Below the pieces are notes generated by a model that saw nothing but the letters and a program-made list of their open reading frames with translations, made no database searches and had not been told where the DNA came from. Positions 1 to 5,426 of a stretch of DNA of 5,426 nt are shown here, piece by piece. The DNA is taken from the NCBI GenBank assembly GCA_025362705.1, contig JANYFH010000066.1:1-5426 (forward strand), given 5' to 3'. The DNA comes from Betaproteobacteria bacterium (GTDB lineage: Bacteria > Pseudomonadota > Gammaproteobacteria > Burkholderiales > Usitatibacteraceae). Every line of letters begins with the position of its first letter. Within the stretch, counting starts at the first letter, position 1. Made by a program: the position numbers and the translations under genes.

Positions 1-585
1 ATCTTCCAGCTCCCACTTGATCTGGAACACACCGAGGCGATTGGCCAGCGGCGCGAATAAATCCCTGCTTTGCTGCCCAGCTGCGCGGCGCGTTGCGTCG
101 TCGGCTTTGGTAATGGAACGCATGAACACGACGCGTTCTGCCAGTTTGATGAGCACTACGCGCACATCATCGGCAAGTGCCAGCAACATCTTGCGTAAGG
201 TTTCGAGGCTGGGGCTATTGGCCGCATCGCCGGGATGCGCCGCGATATTGTCGATGCGCCCTGCCCGCAGCACACCGCTGATTAATTCCCAGACGGGGAG
301 CCCGAACGCTTCAATGATGATTGCCGAATCGAGTTCCTTGCGCGGCACGCCAAGCACAACCAGCACGGCGGCGATGGTTTCATCATCGGCGTCAATGTTG
401 AGCAGCACGGTAGCTGTTTCCAGCGCGCGGCTCAGCAGCTGGTGGCGGGCGCCGAGGTCGCTGGCTTGCGTTGCCGTCTCGACAAAATTCAGTGCGCGGC
501 CCGAAATTTCGCGACTGCCAAGCAATTGCCGAACACCCGAAACCGAGTCAGCCTGATGAGAATTTTCGATCAGCATAGCCACCAT
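1..585 (-). CDS. relA: RelA-type (p)ppGpp synthetase, N-terminal part (runs off left edge)
   Basis: This is the start of a long RelA/SpoT-family protein, the cytoplasmic ribosome-associated enzyme that makes the alarmone (p)ppGpp during amino acid starvation. The 195 visible codons cover the N-terminal pseudo-hydrolase region. Family motifs seen are RKMLLALADDVRVVLIKLAER (about 131-151), in two overlapping parts, and FAPLANRLGVFQIKWELED (177-195). The hydrolase HD pair of SpoT falls by eye at Val76-Val77 in AAVLVVLG, and the earlier metal-binding His falls near Ser52, so this domain should be catalytically dead, as in gamma/betaproteobacterial RelA. The synthetase, TGS and ACT domains lie outside the window. 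ATG at 585 is chosen because an in-frame TAG lies 24 bases upstream and the resulting MVA- start resembles E. coli RelA; ATG at 576 is the alternative. No strong Shine-Dalgarno is seen for either. It is transcribed divergently from the ATP-grasp cluster. A monofunctional RelA is much more likely than a bifunctional Rel/SpoT. Confidence 0.93.
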   Translation of the reverse strand, partial: MVAMLIENSHQADSVSGVRQLLGSREISGRALNFVETATQASDLGARHQLLSRALETATVLLNIDADDETIAAVLVVLGVPRKELDSAIIIEAFGLPVWELISGVLRAGRIDNIAAHPGDAANSPSLETLRKMLLALADDVRVVLIKLAERVVFMRSITKADDATRRAAGQQSRDLFAPLANRLGVFQIKWELED

Positions 586-722
586 TTTATGCGAAGCAAA
601 CTCGGGCTACTGCGCTGGGTATGGAAAAAAAGGTATATTCAGGCATGCTGGTTGCTTTGTGTCATTGAGTCGCTGTGTCACAAATTTGCTGTCAAACCAA
701 CTAACCAATAAAAATCCCTCTC
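586..722. promoter_or_regulatory. Divergent intergenic region between relA and the ATP-grasp cluster
   Basis: These 137 bases separate two divergent genes, so both promoters are expected here, although the sigma-70 matches are weak. On the plus strand TATATT at 634-639 resembles a -10 box but has no good -35 box. A second weak possibility is TTGCTG (686-691) with TAAAAA (709-714) at 17 bp spacing, which would start the transcript almost at the ATG at 723. On the minus strand a perfect TTGACA (695-690) lacks a -10 at the right distance, and ATGACA further downstream has only poor partners. The region also holds three TGTCA direct repeats and the palindrome CAAATTTG (681-688). No terminator-like hairpin and no small gene is visible. 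The regulatory role is inferred from gene orientation. Confidence 0.5.
660..694 (+). repeat. Three TGTCA direct repeats
   Basis: TGTCA occurs at 660-664, 676-680 and 690-694, a periodicity of 16 and 14 bases. The first two copies extend to the heptamer TGTGTCA (658-664 and 674-680). The palindrome CAAATTTG lies between copies two and three. The position inside the divergent intergenic region would suit a regulator binding site, but the motif is short and could arise by chance. No known regulator is recognised from it. Confidence 0.3.
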
Positions 723-2138
723 ATGGCGCTGAAACCCTTTTACAACGAGATGTATGCCGCTGATGGCAGCGTGCGTCCGCAATACGCCGGATTTGCAGAT
801 TGGCTGAAAAACACGCCGCCGGAAAAAATCGCGCAGAACCGCGAAGCCGCCGATTTGATGTTTCACCGCGTTGGCATCACCTTCGCTGTATATGGCGAAA
901 CCACCGGCACTGAGCGATTGATCCCGTTTGACATCGTGCCGCATGTGATTCCCGGCAAGAAATGGGAGGAAGTCGCCAAGGGTCTCACGCAGCGCATCAC
1001 GGCGTTGAACGCATTCCTGCACGACGTGTACCACGATCAAAATATCCTGAAGGCTGGCAAGGTTCCGGCCAATATGGTGCTCGAAAATAGCCAGTTTCGC
1101 CCCGAAATGATGCACGTTAACGTTCCCGGCGGCATTTATGCACATGTTGCGGGCATAGACCTGGTGAAAGACGCTGATGGCGAGTATTACGTGCTGGAAG
1201 ATAACCTTCGCACGCCGTCCGGTGTGTCTTATTTGCTCGAAAACCGCAAGATGATGATGCGGCTGTTTCCGGAGTTATTTGCGGCACAAACAATCCGCCC
1301 GGTCGATCATTACCCCGACATGCTGCTCGAAACCCTGCGCAACGCCGCACCCATCGGGGTAGACAATCCAACCATCGTGCTGATGACGCCGGGTAACTTC
1401 AACTCGGCATACTTTGAACACGCGTTCCTCGCACAGCAGATGGGCATCGAACTGGTCGAGGGCATCGATTTGTTTGTGCAGGACAACACCGTATTCATGC
1501 GCACCACGCAAGGACCGCAGAAAGTCGATGTCATTTACCGTCGTATCGACGACGACTTCATCGATCCGCTCGCTTTCCGGCCAGATTCGATGCTGGGCGT
1601 CCCCGGCCTGATGAACGCCTATCGCGCCGGTCGCGTCACGCTGGCAAATGCGGTCGGCACCGGGGTTGCGGACGATAAATCCCTCTACCCGTATGTACCT
1701 GAAATGATTCGCTTCTATCTTGGTGAGGAACCAATACTGAAGAACGTCCATACCTACATGCTCACCAACAAAACCGATCTGGATTACGTGATCGCCAACA
1801 TGGCCGATCTGGTCATCAAGGAAACACAGGGTTCGGGCGGGTACGGCATGTTGGTGGGACCGATGTCGACAAAAGAGGAACGCGAGCGCTACAAACGCCG
1901 GGTGCTAGACGCCCCCGAGCGCTTCATCGCCCAGCCGACCCTGTCGCTTTCAACCTGCCCAACTTTTATCGGCAAAGGATTGGTGCCGCGCCATATCGAT
2001 TTGCGGCCCTATATTCTTTCGGGCAAGACCGTCAATTTCGTGCCCGGCGGCCTCACCCGCGTGGCGCTGCGCGAGGGCTCGCTGGTGGTCAATTCGTCGC
2101 AAGGTGGCGGCGTCAAAGATACCTGGGTGATCGACTAA
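723..2138 (+). CDS. Circularly permuted type 2 ATP-grasp protein (peptide/amide ligase family)
   Basis: This 471-residue protein is a full-length member of the circularly permuted ATP-grasp family (CP_ATPgrasp_2, formerly DUF404/DUF407). ATP-grasp enzymes join a carboxylate to an amine through an acyl-phosphate; this family's substrate is not known to me. Recognisable segments in order are the FYNEMYAADGSVRP start (6-19), VGITFAVYG (50-58), GTERLIPFDI (62-71), LEDNLRTPSGVSY (158-170), YRRIDDDFIDP (272-282), GTGVADDK (312-319), KETQGSGGYG (366-375, a glycine-rich nucleotide-binding type loop), HIDLRP (424-429) and NSSQGGGVKDTW (457-468). The acidic and basic residues in these blocks are plausible ATP/Mg ligands, by inference. 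There is no signal peptide or membrane segment, so it should be cytoplasmic. ATG 723 is the first start after an in-frame TAA at 702, and family-conserved residues begin directly after it, although no Shine-Dalgarno precedes it. It is the first gene of the cluster, and its TAA overlaps the next ATG by one base. Confidence 0.95.
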   Translation: MALKPFYNEMYAADGSVRPQYAGFADWLKNTPPEKIAQNREAADLMFHRVGITFAVYGETTGTERLIPFDIVPHVIPGKKWEEVAKGLTQRITALNAFLHDVYHDQNILKAGKVPANMVLENSQFRPEMMHVNVPGGIYAHVAGIDLVKDADGEYYVLEDNLRTPSGVSYLLENRKMMMRLFPELFAAQTIRPVDHYPDMLLETLRNAAPIGVDNPTIVLMTPGNFNSAYFEHAFLAQQMGIELVEGIDLFVQDNTVFMRTTQGPQKVDVIYRRIDDDFIDPLAFRPDSMLGVPGLMNAYRAGRVTLANAVGTGVADDKSLYPYVPEMIRFYLGEEPILKNVHTYMLTNKTDLDYVIANMADLVIKETQGSGGYGMLVGPMSTKEERERYKRRVLDAPERFIAQPTLSLSTCPTFIGKGLVPRHIDLRPYILSGKTVNFVPGGLTRVALREGSLVVNSSQGGGVKDTWVID

Positions 2139-3103
2139 TGCTAAGCCGCACTGCCTCTATGCTGTACTGGATGTCGCGTAACGTTGAACGCGCCGAAAAC
2201 ACCGCGCGCATTCTCGACGTGGCTTACCGCATGTCACTGCTGACCAAGGACCCTGATTTACAAGATCAGGAATGGTTTGCACCGCTCAATATCACCGGCA
2301 CGCTGTTTCCGTTCAGCGGACGTCATTCGATTGTGTGCGCCAAGGAAGTGCTGCACTTCATGGCGCTCGATGCCGAGAATCCATCGTCGATTTACAACTG
2401 CGCCAAGCAGGCCCGCGAAAATGCGCGTGCCGTACGCGGATCGATCACCAGTGAAATGTGGGAAGTGCTCAATTCCACGTGGATCGAAATGCAGAATATG
2501 GACGAGGATCGCCTGTATGCACGCGGCATCTCGACATTTTTTGAATGGGTGAAAGAACGTTCGCACCTGTTTCGCGGCGTTACTTTCGGCACCATGCGCC
2601 GCGATGACGCTTTCCAGTTCAACCGCCTCGGCACCTACATGGAACGCGCCGACAATACCGCGCGCATGCTCGATGTGAAATACCATGTGTTGCTGCCCAG
2701 CGTGGACGACGTCGGTGGTGCGGTGGATTATTACCAGTGGTCTGCAGTGCTGCGCTCGGTCTCGGCGTATGAATCGTATCGCAAGGTGTATCGCGACTCG
2801 GTAACCCCGGTACGCATTGCCGAACTGTTGATTCTGCGCATCGATATTCCGCGCTCTCTGCATTACTGCATGCACGATGTCTACGACATTCTCTGCAAAG
2901 TACAAAACCGTTCATCCGCTGAAGCCACGCGACAGGCCGGCGAGATTTACGCGGCACTGCAATTTGGCCGCATCGGCAATATATTCCATACCGGACTTCA
3001 CGAATACCTGACTGAATTTCTCGAAGGCACGGATCGCCTTGGCGAAGAAATAAACGATGCGTTTTTTGCACCGGAAGTTGTTGTAACACCAACAGAAGAA
3101 TAA
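2138..3103 (+). CDS. Alpha-E domain protein
   Basis: This 321-residue, mainly helical protein belongs to the alpha-E family (PF04168, formerly DUF403), which occurs almost always next to, or fused to, permuted ATP-grasp ligases. Its biochemical role is not known; a scaffold or substrate-binding partner of the ligase is the usual inference. The hallmark start MLSRTASMLYWMSRNVERAE is present. The signature ERAENTARILDV (17-28) recurs as ERADNTARMLDV (169-180), which shows an internal duplication of helical units. Other family-like segments are FFEWVKERSHLFRG around residues 133-146 and LHYCMHDVY in the C-terminal part. The length is normal and no frame break is seen. The ATG overlaps the ATP-grasp stop in a TAATG arrangement, with GGTGA (2126-2130) seven bases upstream, so translational coupling and balanced production of the two proteins are likely. 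No signal peptide or convincing membrane span is present. Confidence 0.94.
   Translation: MLSRTASMLYWMSRNVERAENTARILDVAYRMSLLTKDPDLQDQEWFAPLNITGTLFPFSGRHSIVCAKEVLHFMALDAENPSSIYNCAKQARENARAVRGSITSEMWEVLNSTWIEMQNMDEDRLYARGISTFFEWVKERSHLFRGVTFGTMRRDDAFQFNRLGTYMERADNTARMLDVKYHVLLPSVDDVGGAVDYYQWSAVLRSVSAYESYRKVYRDSVTPVRIAELLILRIDIPRSLHYCMHDVYDILCKVQNRSSAEATRQAGEIYAALQFGRIGNIFHTGLHEYLTEFLEGTDRLGEEINDAFFAPEVVVTPTEE
2186..2677 (+). repeat. Duplicated ER-A-[ED]-NTAR motif inside the alpha-E gene
   Basis: The 36 bases at 2186-2221 and 2642-2677 encode near-identical 12-residue motifs (ERAENTARILDV and ERADNTARMLDV) and still share most bases. The two copies lie 456 bases apart in the same frame. This supports an old internal duplication within the alpha-E fold rather than a recent DNA repeat, because the flanking sequence is not alike. 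Confidence 0.7.
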
Positions 3104-3112
3104 TTTGTACTC

Positions 3113-3116
3113 GGAG
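3113..3116 (+). promoter_or_regulatory. Shine-Dalgarno site of the Anbu gene
   Basis: GGAG (within CGGAGAAA) lies eight bases before ATG 3125. It is the clearest ribosome binding site in the window and fixes the Anbu start, which matters because the catalytic threonine must directly follow the initiator methionine. Confidence 0.8.
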
Positions 3117-3124
3117 AAATTGAA

Positions 3125-3859
3125 ATGACTTATTGCGTGGCCCTGCGCCTGGATTCAGGGATGATTTTTGCGTCTGATTCGCGTACAAATGCGGGCGTCG
3201 ATCACATCGCGACGTTCTGCAAAATGCGCGTCTACGAGAAACAGGGCGACCGCGTCATTGTCCTGCTGTCCAGCGGCAATCTGGCCATTACCCAGGGCGT
3301 GATTAATATTCTCGACCGGCATCAAAAAGCGCCTGTGGACGAGACCACGATCTGGTCGGTGACGTCCATGTTCGATGTCGCCACGCTCGCCGGCGACGCA
3401 CTGCGCGAAATGCAGCAGCGCGACGGAAAAATGCTCATGCAAAGCGGTATAGAGGCGTCGGCAAACATCATCGTTGGCGGGCAGATCGCCGGCGAAGATG
3501 AGCGCCTGTTTCATATTTATTCGCAGGGCAATTTCATTGAAGCATCCGATGAAACGCCCTACTTTCAGTTGGGCGAAGCCAAATACGGCAAGCCGATTCT
3601 GGATCGCGTGCTCACCCCCGGAACGCCGCAAAAAGAAGCCGCCAAATGCGTGCTGATCTCGTTTGATTCCACCATCAAGTCAAATATCTCGGTCGGTCTG
3701 CCCATCGATATGCTCTGGTATCCACGCGATTCGTTACGCGTGGGCGTGCAGCAACGCATACGCGAAGGCGACCCGTATTTCTCGATGCTCAGGCAGCGTT
3801 GGGGCGGCGGTTTGCGGCGCGTGTTCGGGGAATTGCCGGATCCGGACTGGATGGAATAG
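3125..3859 (+). CDS. Anbu, proteasome-like Ntn-hydrolase family peptidase
   Basis: This 244-residue protein belongs to the bacterial Anbu family (ancestral beta subunit), related to HslV and proteasome beta subunits. After removal of Met1, Thr2 becomes the N-terminal nucleophile (start MTYCVALRLDSG). The usual partners can be seen: Asp18 in FASDSRTNAG, and Lys33 in FCKM, matching proteasome Asp17 and Lys33 allowing for a one-residue shift. Further family blocks are LLSSGNLAITQ (47-57), ANIIVGGQIAG (113-123), LGEAKYGKPILDR (149-161) and DSTIKSNISVGLPID (181-195). The length is normal and there is no propeptide or signal peptide, so it should act in the cytoplasm. Published Anbu structures show open, helical or stacked-ring assemblies rather than closed proteasome barrels, and a natural substrate is not established. 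It starts 21 bases after alpha-E and ends 7 bases before the transglutaminase gene, which ties it to the ligase cassette. A role in trimming or degrading the ligase product is inferred from context. HslV is excluded by sequence and by the lack of an adjacent hslU. Confidence 0.95.
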   Translation: MTYCVALRLDSGMIFASDSRTNAGVDHIATFCKMRVYEKQGDRVIVLLSSGNLAITQGVINILDRHQKAPVDETTIWSVTSMFDVATLAGDALREMQQRDGKMLMQSGIEASANIIVGGQIAGEDERLFHIYSQGNFIEASDETPYFQLGEAKYGKPILDRVLTPGTPQKEAAKCVLISFDSTIKSNISVGLPIDMLWYPRDSLRVGVQQRIREGDPYFSMLRQRWGGGLRRVFGELPDPDWME

Positions 3860-3866
3860 CAAACTC

Positions 3867-5426
3867 ATGACCATTCGCGTCGCACTCCACCACAAAACCC
3901 ACTACAAATTCGATCGCGCGATCAATCTTTCGCCGCACGAGGTTCGCTTGCGCCCTGCCGCGCATTGCCGCACGCCAATCGAAAGTTATTCGCTCACCGT
4001 CGCGCCGGAAAAGCATTTCATCAACTGGCAGCAGGATCCATACGGTAACTGGCTGGCACGTCTGGTCTTCCCGGAAAAAACCCGCGAGCTTTGCATCACG
4101 GTGGATCTAGTCGCCGAAATGACGGTCATCAATCCGTTCGATTTTTTCATCGAACAATATGCCGAACAGTTTCCGTTTTCGTACACGCCTGAAAATACCC
4201 GCGAACTACAGGCATATCTGGAACTCGAACCACCCGGTGAATTGCTCAAGACATGGATTAGTGACGCACGCAAAACGATCCTCAACAAGCCGATCATCAC
4301 CATCGATTTCATCATCGCGCTGAATACCCGGCTGCAACACGACATCAAGTACCTGATCCGCATGGAACCCGGCGTGCAGACGCCTGAAAAAACGCTGCAA
4401 AGCCGCATGGGTTCGTGTCGGGACAGCGCCTGGCTGCTGGTACAAATTCTTCGTCATTTCGGTATCGCTGCGCGCTTTGCGTCGGGCTATTTGATTCAAC
4501 TCGTCGCCGACCAAAAAGGCCTGGACGGCCCCAGCGGCACCGATAAGGATTTCACCGATCTTCACGCCTGGGCTGAAGCCTACCTCCCCGGTGCCGGATG
4601 GGTCGGACTCGACCCAACCTCGGGCCTGCTGGCTGGTGAAGGTCATATTCCGCTCGCGTGCGCCGCCATTCCCACGTCGGCCGCGCCAGTGTCGGGATTT
4701 ACCGATGTTTGCGAGACCACGCTCGATTTCGAAATGTCGGTGACACGCATACACGAAGACCCGCGCGTCACCAAGCCATACAACGATGCGCAATGGGCCG
4801 CGATCAACGCGCTCGGCGAGGCAGTCGATGCTGATCTCAACACCGGTGATGTACGGCTCACTATGGGTGGCGAGCCGACTTTCGTGTCGATCGACGACAT
4901 GGAAGGCCCGGAGTGGAATGTGACGGCGCTGTCGCCAAAAAAATTCGAGCTCTCGCTCAAGCTGTTACGCAAACTCAAACCGAAATTTTCGCCCGGCGCA
5001 TTGATGCATTTTGGCCAGGGCAAGTGGTACCCCGGCGAGCCGCTACCGCGCTGGGCGCTGTCTTGCTATTGGCGGCCCGATGGTGCGCCGCTGTGGAGTG
5101 ATGAGGGTCTGATTGCATTCGATGTTCCCGCAAAGCCGCTGACCAACAGCGATGCGAAGTCATTTGCGCACGAACTTGCCAATCAGCTTGGCCTGCACGC
5201 CGACTACGCGATGCCTGCGTATGAAAGTGTGCTGCGCGCGATACGCGATGAAGCCGAACTGCCAGACAACGTCGACCCGCTTAGCCCCGGTTTCAAGGAT
5301 GCCGCTGCGCGCAAAAAACTGGTCACACAATTGACAGGCGCCATCGGTGATCCTATCGGCTATGTCCTGCCGCTGAAAGCGATTGAACGGAAGGAAACCA
5401 GCGCAGCGACCGAATGGGCATCAAGC
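3867..5426 (+). CDS. Transglutaminase-like protein fused to DUF2126 (5' part, runs off right edge)
   Basis: The first 520 codons are present with no stop; family members are usually about 1,100 residues, so roughly half is visible. Residues 1-85 form the beta-rich bacterial transglutaminase N-terminal domain (MTIRVALHHKTHYKFDR start). The papain-like transglutaminase core follows with an intact triad: Cys184 in GSCRDSAWLLVQ, His233 in TDLHAWAEAYLP and Asp249 in VGLDPTSGLLAG. From about residue 320 the DUF2126 domain begins, with MGGEPTF (333-339), GQGKWYPGEPLPRW (383-396) and YVLPL (499-503). DUF2126 has been proposed to be a circularly permuted glutamine-synthetase-like amide ligase, so one chain may both break and make amide bonds. 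Bacterial domains of this type more often act as peptidases than as crosslinkers. ATG 3867 lies 7 bases after the Anbu stop with only a weak GGA 11 bases upstream, so it probably depends on coupled translation. No signal peptide is seen. Substrates are unknown. Confidence 0.94.
   Translation, partial: MTIRVALHHKTHYKFDRAINLSPHEVRLRPAAHCRTPIESYSLTVAPEKHFINWQQDPYGNWLARLVFPEKTRELCITVDLVAEMTVINPFDFFIEQYAEQFPFSYTPENTRELQAYLELEPPGELLKTWISDARKTILNKPIITIDFIIALNTRLQHDIKYLIRMEPGVQTPEKTLQSRMGSCRDSAWLLVQILRHFGIAARFASGYLIQLVADQKGLDGPSGTDKDFTDLHAWAEAYLPGAGWVGLDPTSGLLAGEGHIPLACAAIPTSAAPVSGFTDVCETTLDFEMSVTRIHEDPRVTKPYNDAQWAAINALGEAVDADLNTGDVRLTMGGEPTFVSIDDMEGPEWNVTALSPKKFELSLKLLRKLKPKFSPGALMHFGQGKWYPGEPLPRWALSCYWRPDGAPLWSDEGLIAFDVPAKPLTNSDAKSFAHELANQLGLHADYAMPAYESVLRAIRDEAELPDNVDPLSPGFKDAAARKKLVTQLTGAIGDPIGYVLPLKAIERKETSAATEWASS

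Larger units (their letters stand above)
723..5426 (+). other. Putative operon: ATP-grasp / alpha-E / Anbu / transglutaminase-DUF2126
   Basis: Four same-strand genes follow one another with a one-base overlap, a 21-base gap and a 7-base gap. None of these gaps can hold a terminator or a full promoter, so a single transcript starting in 586-722 is the simplest reading. The combination matches the predicted peptide-tagging or peptide-synthesis cassette known from bacterial comparative genomics. The right end of the operon is outside the window. Confidence 0.85.

Noticed and set aside
17..556. Plus-strand open frame of 179 codons at the left end
   Set aside because: It lies antisense to the clear RelA coding frame; its serine/arginine-rich, low-complexity translation is typical of a shadow frame.
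643..648. GCATGC palindrome in the intergenic region
   Set aside because: A six-base palindrome is expected by chance and has no extended dyad around it.
442..711. Plus-strand open frame of 89 codons reaching into the intergenic region
   Set aside because: It starts within relA on the opposite strand, has no ribosome binding site and shows no recognisable protein pattern.
678..1145. Minus-strand open frame of 155 codons that would start inside the ATP-grasp gene
   Set aside because: It is antisense to conserved ATP-grasp sequence, with no supporting motif or ribosome binding site.
2258..2905. Minus-strand open frame of 215 codons inside the alpha-E gene
   Set aside because: It is fully antisense to a conserved gene, rich in His/Arg/Ala, and has no family motif.
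3836..3845. Perfect palindrome CCGGATCCGG near the end of the Anbu gene
   Set aside because: It is ten bases with no loop or T-tract, lies within codons of the conserved C-terminus, and sits too close to the next gene to be a terminator.
4206..4793. Minus-strand open frame of 195 codons inside the transglutaminase gene
   Set aside because: It is antisense to the conserved catalytic core with Cys184 and His233; it is a by-product of GC-rich codon use.

Overview
The window looks like chromosomal DNA of a Gram-negative bacterium, most likely a beta- or gammaproteobacterium. The evidence is a RelA-type (p)ppGpp synthetase with a degenerate hydrolase domain, a split typical of those classes, plus moderately GC-rich coding DNA with dense, tightly packed genes. 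The genus cannot be told from this stretch. No RNA gene, insertion sequence, CRISPR array or prophage signature is visible.

Layout: on the minus strand, positions 585 to 1 carry the first 195 codons of a relA gene that continues past the left edge. A 137-bp divergent intergenic region (586-722) follows. From 723 to the right edge there is one plus-strand gene cluster with almost no space between genes: a circularly permuted type 2 ATP-grasp ligase (723-2138); an alpha-E helical protein (2138-3103), overlapping the ligase stop by one base; the proteasome-like Ntn-hydrolase Anbu (3125-3859); and a large transglutaminase-like/DUF2126 protein (3867 to beyond 5426, 520 codons visible).

Together these four genes form a cassette that comparative genomics has highlighted (Iyer, Aravind and co-workers, on amidoligases) as a predicted peptide-synthesis or peptide-tagging system. 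It combines a permuted ATP-grasp, a permuted glutamine-synthetase-like ligase (DUF2126), an Ntn peptidase and a novel alpha-helical domain. The likely logic is that the two ligases make amide bonds, the transglutaminase-like domain cleaves or transfers them, Anbu trims or degrades the product or the tagged protein, and alpha-E acts as partner or scaffold. To my knowledge substrate and product are not established, so this is the most interesting content of the window. The cassette probably continues to the right, where related clusters often carry a further ATP-grasp/alpha-E protein and a second transglutaminase.
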